From Candidatus Scalindua sp. (GTDB lineage Bacteria; Planctomycetota; Brocadiia; Brocadiales; Scalinduaceae), in the NCBI GenBank assembly GCA_021776915.1, contig JAIQZU010000076.1, positions 1 through 32,431 on the forward strand: a stretch of DNA of 32,431 bases, written 5' to 3'. The notes beneath the pieces were generated by a model. That model did not search any database, was not told where the DNA came from, and saw only the letters and a program-made list of their open reading frames with translations. The translations under genes and the position numbers were made by a program. Position 1 is the stretch's first letter. Every line of letters begins with the position of its first letter. Below are positions 1 through 8,138 of the stretch, piece by piece.

Positions 1-1950
1 GGAAACCTTATTAACAGACTGGAACAGGAATACTTAAGAAGAGGCACTGTTAACGACTGCAACAGATGGCTGAAACTTACCAGCGAATTAAAATCCATTA
101 ATGATTTCCTGAAAAAACTGAAGAAGATTTTCGCCAACCTGGAAGGCAGGCATACATTCAAACATTATTGCAAATGTTATGCTGAAATAGTAAACCTGTT
201 TTACAAACCATCGTTTACGCCGCCTCTGAAATCTATTGATGAAGTAAATCATAATCAGGAGATCTCAGGATTGATGAAGACAGATGCAGGCGCCCTGAAA
301 GAATTCATGACAATCCTTAACAACACCAACCTTGGTGATCTTTCCGGCAATACAGGAAACCTTACATTCAGGGAGTTCAACCACATCCTGGGAACACAGG
401 TGGCCTTATCATCGTACAAGGAAACAGACAGGAGGAAAGAGGTTGTTAACGTTATCAATGTCCTGGAAGCCAGACAGTGGGAAATGCCAGTCGTCTTTGT
501 GGGAGGCCTGCTAGAAAAAGAATTTCCCAGACAGGTACGGGAAGATCTGTTCCTGAAGGATTATTATAGGAAGAAACTTAATGCCACGGGAAAGATTGTC
601 CTGAGAGAAGCCAGCGAGCAGATGAACGAAGAGAGATACCTGTTTTACATAGCCGTTACACGCGCGAAGGAGAAGCTCTATTTATCCTATCCGTCAGCGA
701 ACAGCAATGGTAATCCAACACTGCCCTCTTTTTTTCTCTCTGACACGCAGAAGTTATTCCCGAAAGAAACAGTTCAAGGAATTACAATCCGGAGAAACCT
801 TTCAAAGATAATTCCCGAACCGGAAGAGATCATCACTTCAACCGACTCAAAGAACTTCGTCTATTATCACCTTAATACTCCCTATGTATCTAAAAAGGAG
901 CAATACGAAAAGGCAATCGCACTCTGGTTATATAATAACAGTGAAGAAAACAAGTCTTCGATCAGGGAAGAGCTCTGCACATTAACGACACTGATAGATT
1001 CCTACAATAACCTGAAGCTTAAACTTTCTGATAAAAAGATAGTAAAGAAGATCAGTGAAACAACCACAAGGCTTTCACCCACAAAGTTGAAAGACTATGC
1101 CCAGTGCCCTTATAAATATTTCGGCAGGTCAATACTCAAACTCAGGCAGGCCATTCCCAGATCCATGGATCTATTAATGCAGGGAACCATCATTCACAAA
1201 GTACTTGAGGAGTATTTCAGAGATACCGGAGAGACTAAAAACATCACAGAAATATTTGATAACGTTTTCAAACAGAAGACCAGAGGAATGGTTACAGGTT
1301 TTGAAGAATTGAAGGCCAGAAATGAGATGCTTAATACGCTTCTGGCATTTGAAGCCATGGAAAAGAAATCTAATCTGCCAACATTCAAACCCTCCATGTT
1401 CGAAGCAAAATTCGGGGATGAAGGCAAAGAAGAGAAAGAGATTGAAACCCTGAAAATCGGAGATGTAGAAAAAGATGGTATTGATATCTCCGGCAAGATT
1501 GACAGGGTTGATATTTCAGAAGTTGATGGAGAAAAGGTTGGCATAATTATTGACTACAAATACGGACAGACAGAATTCAGGTTAACGGAACTTGAAGAGG
1601 GTCTGGACCTGCAACTGCCTATCTACGTACTTGCATTGCGGAATCTGTTTGGAGTTGTCCCCGTCGCTGCCGAATTCTACGCACTGAAGACTTCTAAAAA
1701 GACGGGAATATATAATCAGGAACTAATCGACAAACTTAAGCTCAATATAACACCGGCAAGGAAATCACTTTCCGTTGATAACAAAGAATTTAACAAGCTG
1801 CTGAAAAATGCAGAGAGCCATATTCTCAAATTCTCAAGGGAAATCCGGAAAGGAAGGATTGAACTTGATCCGGCAAATATTGATTTTTGCGGTGAGGGAA
1901 GTTGCGATTTTGCAAACGTCTGCCGTATTGATAAGTGGAGACTTAGGTAA
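1..1950 (+). CDS. addB: AddB-like helicase/exonuclease subunit (5' end outside window)
   Basis: The frame is open from base 1, so the gene begins upstream of the window; about 649 C-terminal residues are visible. The first part shows the late motifs of a UvrD/Rep-like helicase fold: a motif V-like stretch around VINVLEARQWEMPVVFVGG and a motif VI-like YIAVTRAKEKL. The second part is a RecB/AddB-type PD-(D/E)XK nuclease with GTIIH (H399 of the visible fragment), GKIDRVD (D501) and IIDYK (D518, K520). One cysteine in QCPYKY (C369) and a C-terminal trio (C630, C635, C641) match the four-cysteine iron-sulfur staple of AddB nucleases. Known family role: with AddA it resects double-strand breaks for recombination. 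The addA-like gene lies downstream on the same strand, separated by a small inserted gene. The helicase Walker A region would be off-window, so its activity cannot be judged. Confidence 0.85.
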   Translation, partial: GNLINRLEQEYLRRGTVNDCNRWLKLTSELKSINDFLKKLKKIFANLEGRHTFKHYCKCYAEIVNLFYKPSFTPPLKSIDEVNHNQEISGLMKTDAGALKEFMTILNNTNLGDLSGNTGNLTFREFNHILGTQVALSSYKETDRRKEVVNVINVLEARQWEMPVVFVGGLLEKEFPRQVREDLFLKDYYRKKLNATGKIVLREASEQMNEERYLFYIAVTRAKEKLYLSYPSANSNGNPTLPSFFLSDTQKLFPKETVQGITIRRNLSKIIPEPEEIITSTDSKNFVYYHLNTPYVSKKEQYEKAIALWLYNNSEENKSSIREELCTLTTLIDSYNNLKLKLSDKKIVKKISETTTRLSPTKLKDYAQCPYKYFGRSILKLRQAIPRSMDLLMQGTIIHKVLEEYFRDTGETKNITEIFDNVFKQKTRGMVTGFEELKARNEMLNTLLAFEAMEKKSNLPTFKPSMFEAKFGDEGKEEKEIETLKIGDVEKDGIDISGKIDRVDISEVDGEKVGIIIDYKYGQTEFRLTELEEGLDLQLPIYVLALRNLFGVVPVAAEFYALKTSKKTGIYNQELIDKLKLNITPARKSLSVDNKEFNKLLKNAESHILKFSREIRKGRIELDPANIDFCGEGSCDFANVCRIDKWRLR

Positions 1951-1955
1951 GGAAA

Positions 1956-2024
1956 GTAGGCAATAGACAGTTTGCAGTAGGCAAAAAAACAAAAGAGCGT
2001 TAACAGTAAACAAGAGGTGATATT
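1956..2024 (+). repeat. Imperfect direct repeat, left copy, before four-helix-bundle gene
   Basis: GTAGGCAATAGACAG followed by TTTGCAGTAGGCAAA lies just after the addB stop (1956-1984). A diverged copy, GTAAGCAATAGACGG followed by GCAGTTAAC and GGCAGTAAGCAAA, follows the next gene (2395-2445). The gene between them therefore looks inserted or duplicated together with its flanks. A Shine-Dalgarno sequence, AGAGGTGA, at 2013-2020 serves the gene that starts at 2025. Confidence 0.55.
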
Positions 2025-2405
2025 ATGAATGGCTTTAAAGATTTGATTGTTTATAAAAAAGCATTTAGTTTATCTATGGAAATTTTTCAACTTACTAAAA
2101 CTTCTCCAAAAAATGAGGATTATTCGTTAACAAGCCAGATTAGAAGGTCTTCTCGTTCTGTTTGTTCAAATATTGCGGAAGGATATAGAAAGCGTCAATA
2201 CCAGGCACATTTTGTGAGCAAGATATCTGATGCAGATATGGAAAACAGTGAAACGCAGGTTTGGATCGATTTTGCATTACACTGTGAATATATAAACGAA
2301 CAAACAAATAATGATTTACTTAACAAATCAAAAGAGATTGGAAAGCTTTTAAATCACATGATTGAAAATCCTGAAAAGTACACAAGGAAAGACAGTAAGC
2401 AATAG
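2025..2405 (+). CDS. Four-helix-bundle protein (23S rRNA intervening-sequence / S23 family)
   Basis: A 126-residue helical protein. It has the recognisable N-terminus of the TIGR02436 / 23S rRNA intervening-sequence family: FKDLIVYKKAF, then SLTSQIRRSS, and SNIAEGYRK. Members form small pentameric helical bundles and are related to the Avd accessory protein of diversity-generating retroelements. Their function outside rRNA inserts is unknown. The start is supported by AGAGGTGA four bases upstream. The gene splits the addB-addA pair and is flanked by imperfect direct repeats; its last codons and stop lie inside the right repeat. No reverse transcriptase or variable-repeat pair is seen nearby, so a retroelement role is not supported here. 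Confidence 0.85.
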   Translation: MNGFKDLIVYKKAFSLSMEIFQLTKTSPKNEDYSLTSQIRRSSRSVCSNIAEGYRKRQYQAHFVSKISDADMENSETQVWIDFALHCEYINEQTNNDLLNKSKEIGKLLNHMIENPEKYTRKDSKQ

Positions 2406-2571
2406 ACGGCATGCAGTTAACAATTGACAGTTGGCAGTAAGCAAAAGGCGATTAAACATGTACTATATACTCAATGCAAAAAACAAAAGACAAATAAGCA
2501 GTCCAGCTTGCATGACTGTTCGTATGGATAATTCAGTTGTAAACAATTGTCTACTGTCAATTGTCAACTTA
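2395..2571. repeat. Right flanking repeat plus an inverted copy before addA
   Basis: 2395-2445 carries the second copy of the repeat that precedes the four-helix-bundle gene. The 12-mer ACAATTGACAGT at 2420-2431 occurs again in reverse complement at 2553-2564 (ACTGTCAATTGT), just before addA. The repeat family therefore occurs in both orientations and fills most of the spacer. It could form a long imperfect hairpin across about 140 bases. Confidence 0.5.
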
Positions 2572-2579
2572 AAGATTCT

Positions 2580-5500
2580 ATGACTAACCAACTTACAGAT
2601 TCTCAAATAAAAGGCGTTACGATTACGGACAGGGATCTCTGTGTTGTCGCCGGGCCCGGTTCGGGAAAGACACGCGTACTTGTAGAACGATTTGCGAATC
2701 TTGTAACCGAACACAACGTATCAATCAACGAGATCCTCACCCTTACTTTCACTGAGAAGGCGGCAAACGAGATGAAGATAAGGGCAGCAAGATTGTTCGA
2801 AGAGAAAGGAATGGAGAAGGAGCGACAAGAGATAGAGTTTGCCTATCTATCTACCATCCACAGTTTCTGTTCTCGATTACTTAGAGAAAACGCAATAGAG
2901 GCATGCATCGACCCACAATTCCGCGTCATGGACGAACTCGAAGCCGGTAGGGTTAAAGAGCAGACATTGCGGGACACACTTCGAAGGTGGGCAGAGGAAA
3001 AAGGCCTGGATACATTCCTGAATGACATATTCTGGAAACAAACAGACTCAAGGAAAAGCAGGTTAAAGTCATTCAAGGAAAACCTCATCATGCTATATGA
3101 AAAGATCAGGAATGCATGCGTACCTATCTCAGAAACAGTAAACCAGAACGATTTGTCTCAGGACATCGCTAGTTCTTATAACGATGCAGGGAAGTTGATA
3201 AATGAAATTGATAAAATCCGCTCAGAAAAGAAACTGGCAGAGAAAACCAGAGAAAAAGTAGATTACGTTTTGGAACGTTGGAACGCCTCAGACCTGCAAA
3301 ATGATATAAACAAACTGTACACAGAAAAAGAAAGCCCTCCTCAAAAAGACGATCTCATACTTGCATTATTAAACAGAGTCAAAGGCATTCACTCTGTCAT
3401 AAACCTGACCGTATCAAATGATGTAAAACCACCATTGGGTGCCTTGCGCGAAGAACTTAAAACCCTTACAGGATTACTCGCAGAGGATTACTCGACAAGG
3501 ATCAAGATGGTGTTAAGGGATTTTCTCATGAATTTCGATATTGCCTACTCGGAACGGAAAAGGGCTGAGAGCCTCATCGACTTTACAGACCTTGAGACCA
3601 AAACGATAGAATTGCTGAGAAATAAAAAGTACATAGCAAATGAAATACAACAAAAGTTCCTGTACATACTGGTTGATGAATTTCAGGACATAAGCAGACT
3701 GCAAAAGACCATAATTGACCTCATAAGAGGCAAGGATAATTTATTCATTGTGGGTGATGAGAAGCAATCCATTTATGGTTTCAGGGATGCAGAGGTTGAA
3801 ATATTCCAGGATATACAAAAAGAATCAGACCGGGAATCTTTAATAAGCCTGAATGAGAACTTCAGAAGCCGGCCTCAGGTACTAGATTTTATAAACCATA
3901 TATTTGACAGATTGTGGTCAGACAACTTAACCAACCAAGACAGTACACAGTTAAAAACGGGAGCAGAATTTTCAGACAAGCCGGTTCCCTCAATTGAAAT
4001 AATCGTGGCAGAGGGAAAGGATAAGACCGAGGCCAGGAAATGGGAGTCAATGGAGATAGCAAAAAGAATAAAGGAGATTGTAGATAAAGGTGAGATCAAA
4101 ATTACAAACAAAAGAGAACGGGAGCGAAATATATCTTATAGGGACTTTGCCATCCTGTTTCGGAGTACAACAGACATAAAACTATATGAACACAGTCTGT
4201 CACATCTTGATGTCCCTTACTATGTCGTCAGCGGAAGGGGATTCTTTAATACTACAGAGATTACCGACCTGATCAACCTCCTGAAGGTCATCGAATCGCC
4301 CCTTGATGAGATAAACCTGGCCTCCGTCTTAAAATCTCCGTTTGTCGGAATAGACGATGACGCCCTTTTCCGGCTGGCAGACCACGCTCACAGCAGTGAT
4401 GAAACCAGACTTCTCTATCAGGCCCTGGGAGAAGTTGGCTCCATAAAAGAAATAGAAACACAATCACGGGACAGGATTATTCAATTTACACAATTCCTGA
4501 ATGAGGTACAAGGCATCAAGCCCAGAACCTCATTATGGAACTTGATTTCTTTCATTCTCAAGAAAACAGAATTTCAATCAAAGATGCTTCTTTTCTCCAA
4601 TGGGAAGAAGAGGTATGCAAACCTCCTGAAGATTGTCGAATTATGTAAAAACCAGGAAGACTTTGAACCACTGACATTGAGAGATTTTATTGAGATTGTA
4701 GAAGGTTATAAGTTCAGGGAGATCAGGGAATCCGAAGCACCGGTAGAATCCGAGGAAGATGACGTTGTTAAATTGATTACGACCCATTCCGCTAAAGGGT
4801 TGGAATTCCCTGTCGTTATTGTCGCCGATGTTGATAGAGACAATATAAGACCGTCTGATTATTTTGTGTATTCAAGGAACCATGGAATCAGTTTTAAGAT
4901 ACTGAACCCATCGACTAATGAAGAGGAAAGGCCCCGGAGCTATGAACGGATAAATGATGAATCAAAAGAAAAAGAATTAAGGGAGTCAAGACGCCTGCTC
5001 TTTGTAGCAATGACGAGGGCACAGGAACATCTGATAATCTCTGGTGGCATAAACAGGAACAGGGCCAAAGGAGAGAAAGACAGTGGTAATTGGTACGGTT
5101 ATCTCTCTTCAACTCTCGGCCTGAACCCGGATCCCGAGGGTAACCCGGAAATCATAAAACTCGATGACAATAAGCACGGCCGGAATTCATCACAAACGGT
5201 CGAGATAAGACATACACGCATAAAAAATGAAAACAAACCTCCAAAAGAGGGCAAAAGAATTAAACTGCTGACTCAACACAAAAAAGAGATAGCAACATGT
5301 GATAAAATTAAGACACCTTCACCGGCGAAAAGGATAGCTGATACAGGCAAAAATATATTATCAACAATCACGCACACAGTAGATGTTGATAACAGTCACT
5401 ATGTATACTCCGTCACAGAGATACTCAAGTTTCACTTTTGCCCACAGTTATACTATTTTAATTCTATTCTGGGTTTACAGGGTATAAATGAACGATGTTG

Positions 5501-6149
5501 GATTGAGCCGGATTATGCCGAAGGTGAAGATGAAGGCAATCTGAAAGACGATGAGCTGCCCGGACACGAGCTGGGAAATATCGTACACAGGGTCTTTAAG
5601 AACTACCATTTTTCTGAAGACAAACTCAAAGAATATATTAAAAAAGAGCTAAGCGTCTTTGGACTGGATACAAACCAGAATAGCATTGACCTTGTTGCGA
5701 ACTGGGTAAACTCTTTCTACAATAGCGATATTGGTAAGGAAGTTGTTTCAAGTAAACTTCATAAACGGGAAACATCATTTATATTTAACTACAGACACAA
5801 TCTTATAAGGGGACAGATAGACCTTTTCTATTTTAACAATGAAGGTTTATTAAAAATTATTGACTACAAGGCAAATGATATTACCATTGATGAAATACCA
5901 GAGAAGGTACAGTACTATCAACTGCAGATGCAGCTCTACTCCAGAGCGCTGGAAACTATTTATGGCAAGAAGGTAGATGAGGTTATTCTATATTTCCTTG
6001 TACCAAATAAATCCGAAGCAGTTGATACAACAGAAGATGTCGAATTAGACTCCACCCTGGACAATTTCTTCACGGCACATAAGGATGGAGCCTTTAAAAA
6101 GTCGAGAGATCAAAAATGCAGGTGGTGTGAATACGAAGGGATATGTTAG
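2580..6149 (+). CDS. addA: AddA-like UvrD-family helicase with C-terminal PD-(D/E)XK nuclease
   Basis: A 1189-residue superfamily 1 helicase-nuclease. The motifs in order are Walker A GPGSGKT (25-31), TFTEKAANEM, Walker B DEFQD (366-370), VGDEKQSIYGFR, ENFRSRP, THSAKGLEFP and FVAMTRAQE. The C-terminal nuclease has GNIVH, QIDLF (D1081), IIDYK (D1095, K1097) and YQLQMQLY. Family role: 3'-5' translocation and end resection at double-strand breaks, in complex with AddB. An unusual trait is a four-cysteine set (C954, C1180, C1183, C1189) resembling the iron-sulfur staple normally described for AddB. I chose ATG 2580 because the longer reading begins at a TTG (2547) inside a repeat. Neither start has a clear ribosome binding site. 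RecB-type annotation would be an alternative name. Confidence 0.88.
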   Translation: MTNQLTDSQIKGVTITDRDLCVVAGPGSGKTRVLVERFANLVTEHNVSINEILTLTFTEKAANEMKIRAARLFEEKGMEKERQEIEFAYLSTIHSFCSRLLRENAIEACIDPQFRVMDELEAGRVKEQTLRDTLRRWAEEKGLDTFLNDIFWKQTDSRKSRLKSFKENLIMLYEKIRNACVPISETVNQNDLSQDIASSYNDAGKLINEIDKIRSEKKLAEKTREKVDYVLERWNASDLQNDINKLYTEKESPPQKDDLILALLNRVKGIHSVINLTVSNDVKPPLGALREELKTLTGLLAEDYSTRIKMVLRDFLMNFDIAYSERKRAESLIDFTDLETKTIELLRNKKYIANEIQQKFLYILVDEFQDISRLQKTIIDLIRGKDNLFIVGDEKQSIYGFRDAEVEIFQDIQKESDRESLISLNENFRSRPQVLDFINHIFDRLWSDNLTNQDSTQLKTGAEFSDKPVPSIEIIVAEGKDKTEARKWESMEIAKRIKEIVDKGEIKITNKRERERNISYRDFAILFRSTTDIKLYEHSLSHLDVPYYVVSGRGFFNTTEITDLINLLKVIESPLDEINLASVLKSPFVGIDDDALFRLADHAHSSDETRLLYQALGEVGSIKEIETQSRDRIIQFTQFLNEVQGIKPRTSLWNLISFILKKTEFQSKMLLFSNGKKRYANLLKIVELCKNQEDFEPLTLRDFIEIVEGYKFREIRESEAPVESEEDDVVKLITTHSAKGLEFPVVIVADVDRDNIRPSDYFVYSRNHGISFKILNPSTNEEERPRSYERINDESKEKELRESRRLLFVAMTRAQEHLIISGGINRNRAKGEKDSGNWYGYLSSTLGLNPDPEGNPEIIKLDDNKHGRNSSQTVEIRHTRIKNENKPPKEGKRIKLLTQHKKEIATCDKIKTPSPAKRIADTGKNILSTITHTVDVDNSHYVYSVTEILKFHFCPQLYYFNSILGLQGINERCWIEPDYAEGEDEGNLKDDELPGHELGNIVHRVFKNYHFSEDKLKEYIKKELSVFGLDTNQNSIDLVANWVNSFYNSDIGKEVVSSKLHKRETSFIFNYRHNLIRGQIDLFYFNNEGLLKIIDYKANDITIDEIPEKVQYYQLQMQLYSRALETIYGKKVDEVILYFLVPNKSEAVDTTEDVELDSTLDNFFTAHKDGAFKKSRDQKCRWCEYEGIC

Positions 6150-6167
6150 AAAAAAGATTTATGATTG

Positions 6168-6200
6168 AAGAATTAAGGAATTAAAAATTCCTAAATTCTT
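6168..6200 (+). terminator. Hairpin after addA, possible terminator
   Basis: Arms at 6168-6182 (AAGAATTAAGGAATT) and 6186-6200 pair at 14 of 15 positions around a three-base loop, 18 bases after the addA stop. The stem is AT-rich and no long T tract follows, so termination is plausible but not certain. Confidence 0.35.
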
Positions 6201-6531
6201 TGATGACAAATGGAAGCGATTTTCGAAATATCGTAAATTACGAAATATCGGCTTGCTCTTACTATATTTCGTGTATTGTGGTGTAGAAAGTAAATTCTGG
6301 TGGTATTTTGTATTTAGTATGCTTTTGTCGCTTTGGTATTAGTAAAACGACAAACAAGAGGCTTGATGTTGAAACACTTTAGAGCAGTAGTGTTTCAATA
6401 TAAAAAGAATTATTCATGCTTAAGGGAATATTTTTGGCCTGAAAAGGGGATTTGAGCGAATAATTTAAACAGAATGAACGATAGTGTTTCAGGCTAGTTT
6501 TGTACGGTTGCAAATTATAGGTGAAAATACT
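6201..6531. other. Non-coding spacer with several stem-loops
   Basis: No convincing gene is seen between addA and the catalase terminator. The stretch has a direct repeat of CGAAATATCG, a 9-base inverted pair ACGAAATAT/ATATTTCGT, and a perfect 10-base inverted repeat TTGAAACACT (6369-6378) / AGTGTTTCAA (6389-6398). It also has a pair AATTATTC (6408-6415) / GAATAATT (6458-6465). TAGTGTTTCA recurs near 6482. This could be a decayed mobile element or a structured RNA; nothing recognised. Confidence 0.4.
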
Positions 6532-6571
6532 TAACGTATCTGTTCAGCACCATCCATGAACAGATACGTTA
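6532..6571 (-). terminator. Strong hairpin terminator of the catalase gene
   Basis: TAACGTATCTGTTCA (6532-6546) and TGAACAGATACGTTA (6557-6571) form a perfect 15-bp stem with a 10-base loop. It lies 26 bases beyond the catalase stop on the minus strand. Only a short T-rich stretch follows on that strand, but stem strength and position fit a terminator. Confidence 0.65.
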
Positions 6572-6597
6572 GCTCCCTGCTTTATGTCTATCTGTGT

Positions 6598-8051
6598 TCA
6601 TTGTCCGGGAGAAATGCCCAAAGCATCAGCCACACCCTTTCCATAAGCCGGGTCGGCCTTCATACAGTTACTGATATGGCGGAGCTTAATCTCCTCTGGA
6701 GCATCGCCCATAGCACGAGCGGTGTTTTCGAAGAGCACCTTCTGTTGCTCAGACGTCATCAATCGGAAAAGTAAGCCGGGCTGGGTGTAGTAATCGTCGT
6801 CTTCACGATGGTCCCAATGATCGGCAGTCCCGTCTAAACCTAGAGGTGGTTCTGAAAATTCCGGCTGCTGTTCCCATTCACCGTAGCTGTTAGGTTCATA
6901 GCCGAGCGTGCTTCCATGATTGCCATCGACTCGCATGGCACCGTCGCGGTGGTAACTGTGGAAGGGACAGCGCGATGCGTTGACCGGAATCAGGTGATGG
7001 TTCACACCAAGCCGATAACGCTGGGCATCCCCGTACGCAAACAGTCGACCCTGTAACATCTTATCGGGAGAGAAACCTATACCGGGCACGATGCTAGCCG
7101 GGTTGAAAGCAGATTGTTCGACCTCAGCGAAGTAGTTCTCAGAGTTGCGGTTAAGCTCTAAAACTCCTACATCAATCATTGGACAATCTTTGTGTGGCCA
7201 TACTTTAGTCAAATCGAATGGATTTAAATTACATTTTTTTGATTCGTCTTCAGGCATTACCTGGATTTTCATATTCCATTTAGGATATTCACCGTTATCA
7301 ATGCTTCCCAGTAAATCACGCTGATGATTTTCTCTGTCCTTCGCTATTATTGCTTCAGCTTCCTGGTCGGTTAAACATTTAATTCCCTGTTGTGTCTTAA
7401 GATGAAACTTAACCCAGACACGTTCGTTTTTATCATTGATAAGACTGAAAGTGTGGCTGCCATAACCGTTCATATGGCGATAGGAGTATGGAATGCCGCG
7501 TTCACTCATGGTTATTGTGATCTGGTGCAGCGCTTCCGGCAGCGACGTCCAGAAGTCCCAGTTATTGTGGGAACTTCGCATGTTTGTACGGGGGTCGCGC
7601 TTCACTGCGTGATTAAGATCGGGGAACTTGAGTGGATCACGCAGAAAAAAGACTGGCGTGTTGTTACCCACCAGATCCCAGTTACCATCCTCGGTATAGA
7701 ATTTTATGGCAAATCCACGGATATCGCGCTCAGCGTCTGCCGCTCCGCGTTCACCGGCCACCGTTGAGAAACGTGTAAAAAGTTCTGTCTTTTTTCCAAT
7801 CTCAGAGAAAAGCTTTGCCTTGGTGTAGCGAGTAATGTCGTGAGTAACTGTAAAAGTTCCATACGCACACCTGATCCCTTGGCATGCATGCGCCTCTCAG
7901 GTATGACCTCTCGATCAAAGTTGGCGAGTTTCTCCAGGAACCAGGCATCCTGCAGCAACTGAGGACCGCGTGGGCCCGCAGTCATCACATTCTGATTGTC
8001 AGATACGGGAGCACCAGCATTGTTAGTCAACTTCTTCTTTTCGTCTTTCAT
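6598..8051 (-). pseudogene. katA: Monofunctional heme catalase, frameshifted
   Basis: Read as two frames that join near 7867-7870, this is a complete small-subunit (clade 3-like) catalase of about 483 residues. The N-terminal frame has RMHAKGSG with the distal histidine (H56). After the shift the other frame continues [16 protein letters not shown], then [12 protein letters not shown] with the catalytic asparagine, and [14 protein letters not shown] with the proximal heme tyrosine. In the coding strand, GGTGTGCG stands where GGTGCG would keep the frame: a duplicated GT. All catalytic residues survive, so either the mutation is very recent or it is a sequencing error. AGGAG (8060-8064) lies upstream of ATG 8051. 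The gene follows a peroxidase gene 87 bases upstream on the same strand, and a strong hairpin follows the stop. Family role: dismutation of hydrogen peroxide. Confidence 0.85.
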
Positions 8052-8138
8052 GGTTTCTTCTCCTAAATTGTATTGTGCCGTAGTTTTATTTAAGGCAAGG
8101 ATAGAAAGAGGTTATTAATTTCACCCACATTTCGAATC

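Noticed and set aside
2547-2579. Eleven-codon upstream extension of AddA from a TTG
   Set aside because: It lies inside a repeat, has no ribosome site, and family proteins begin close to the LTDSQ block after ATG 2580.
7390-7767. Plus-strand open frame opposite the catalase gene
   Set aside because: It is antisense to a clearly conserved catalase and shows no protein-like pattern.
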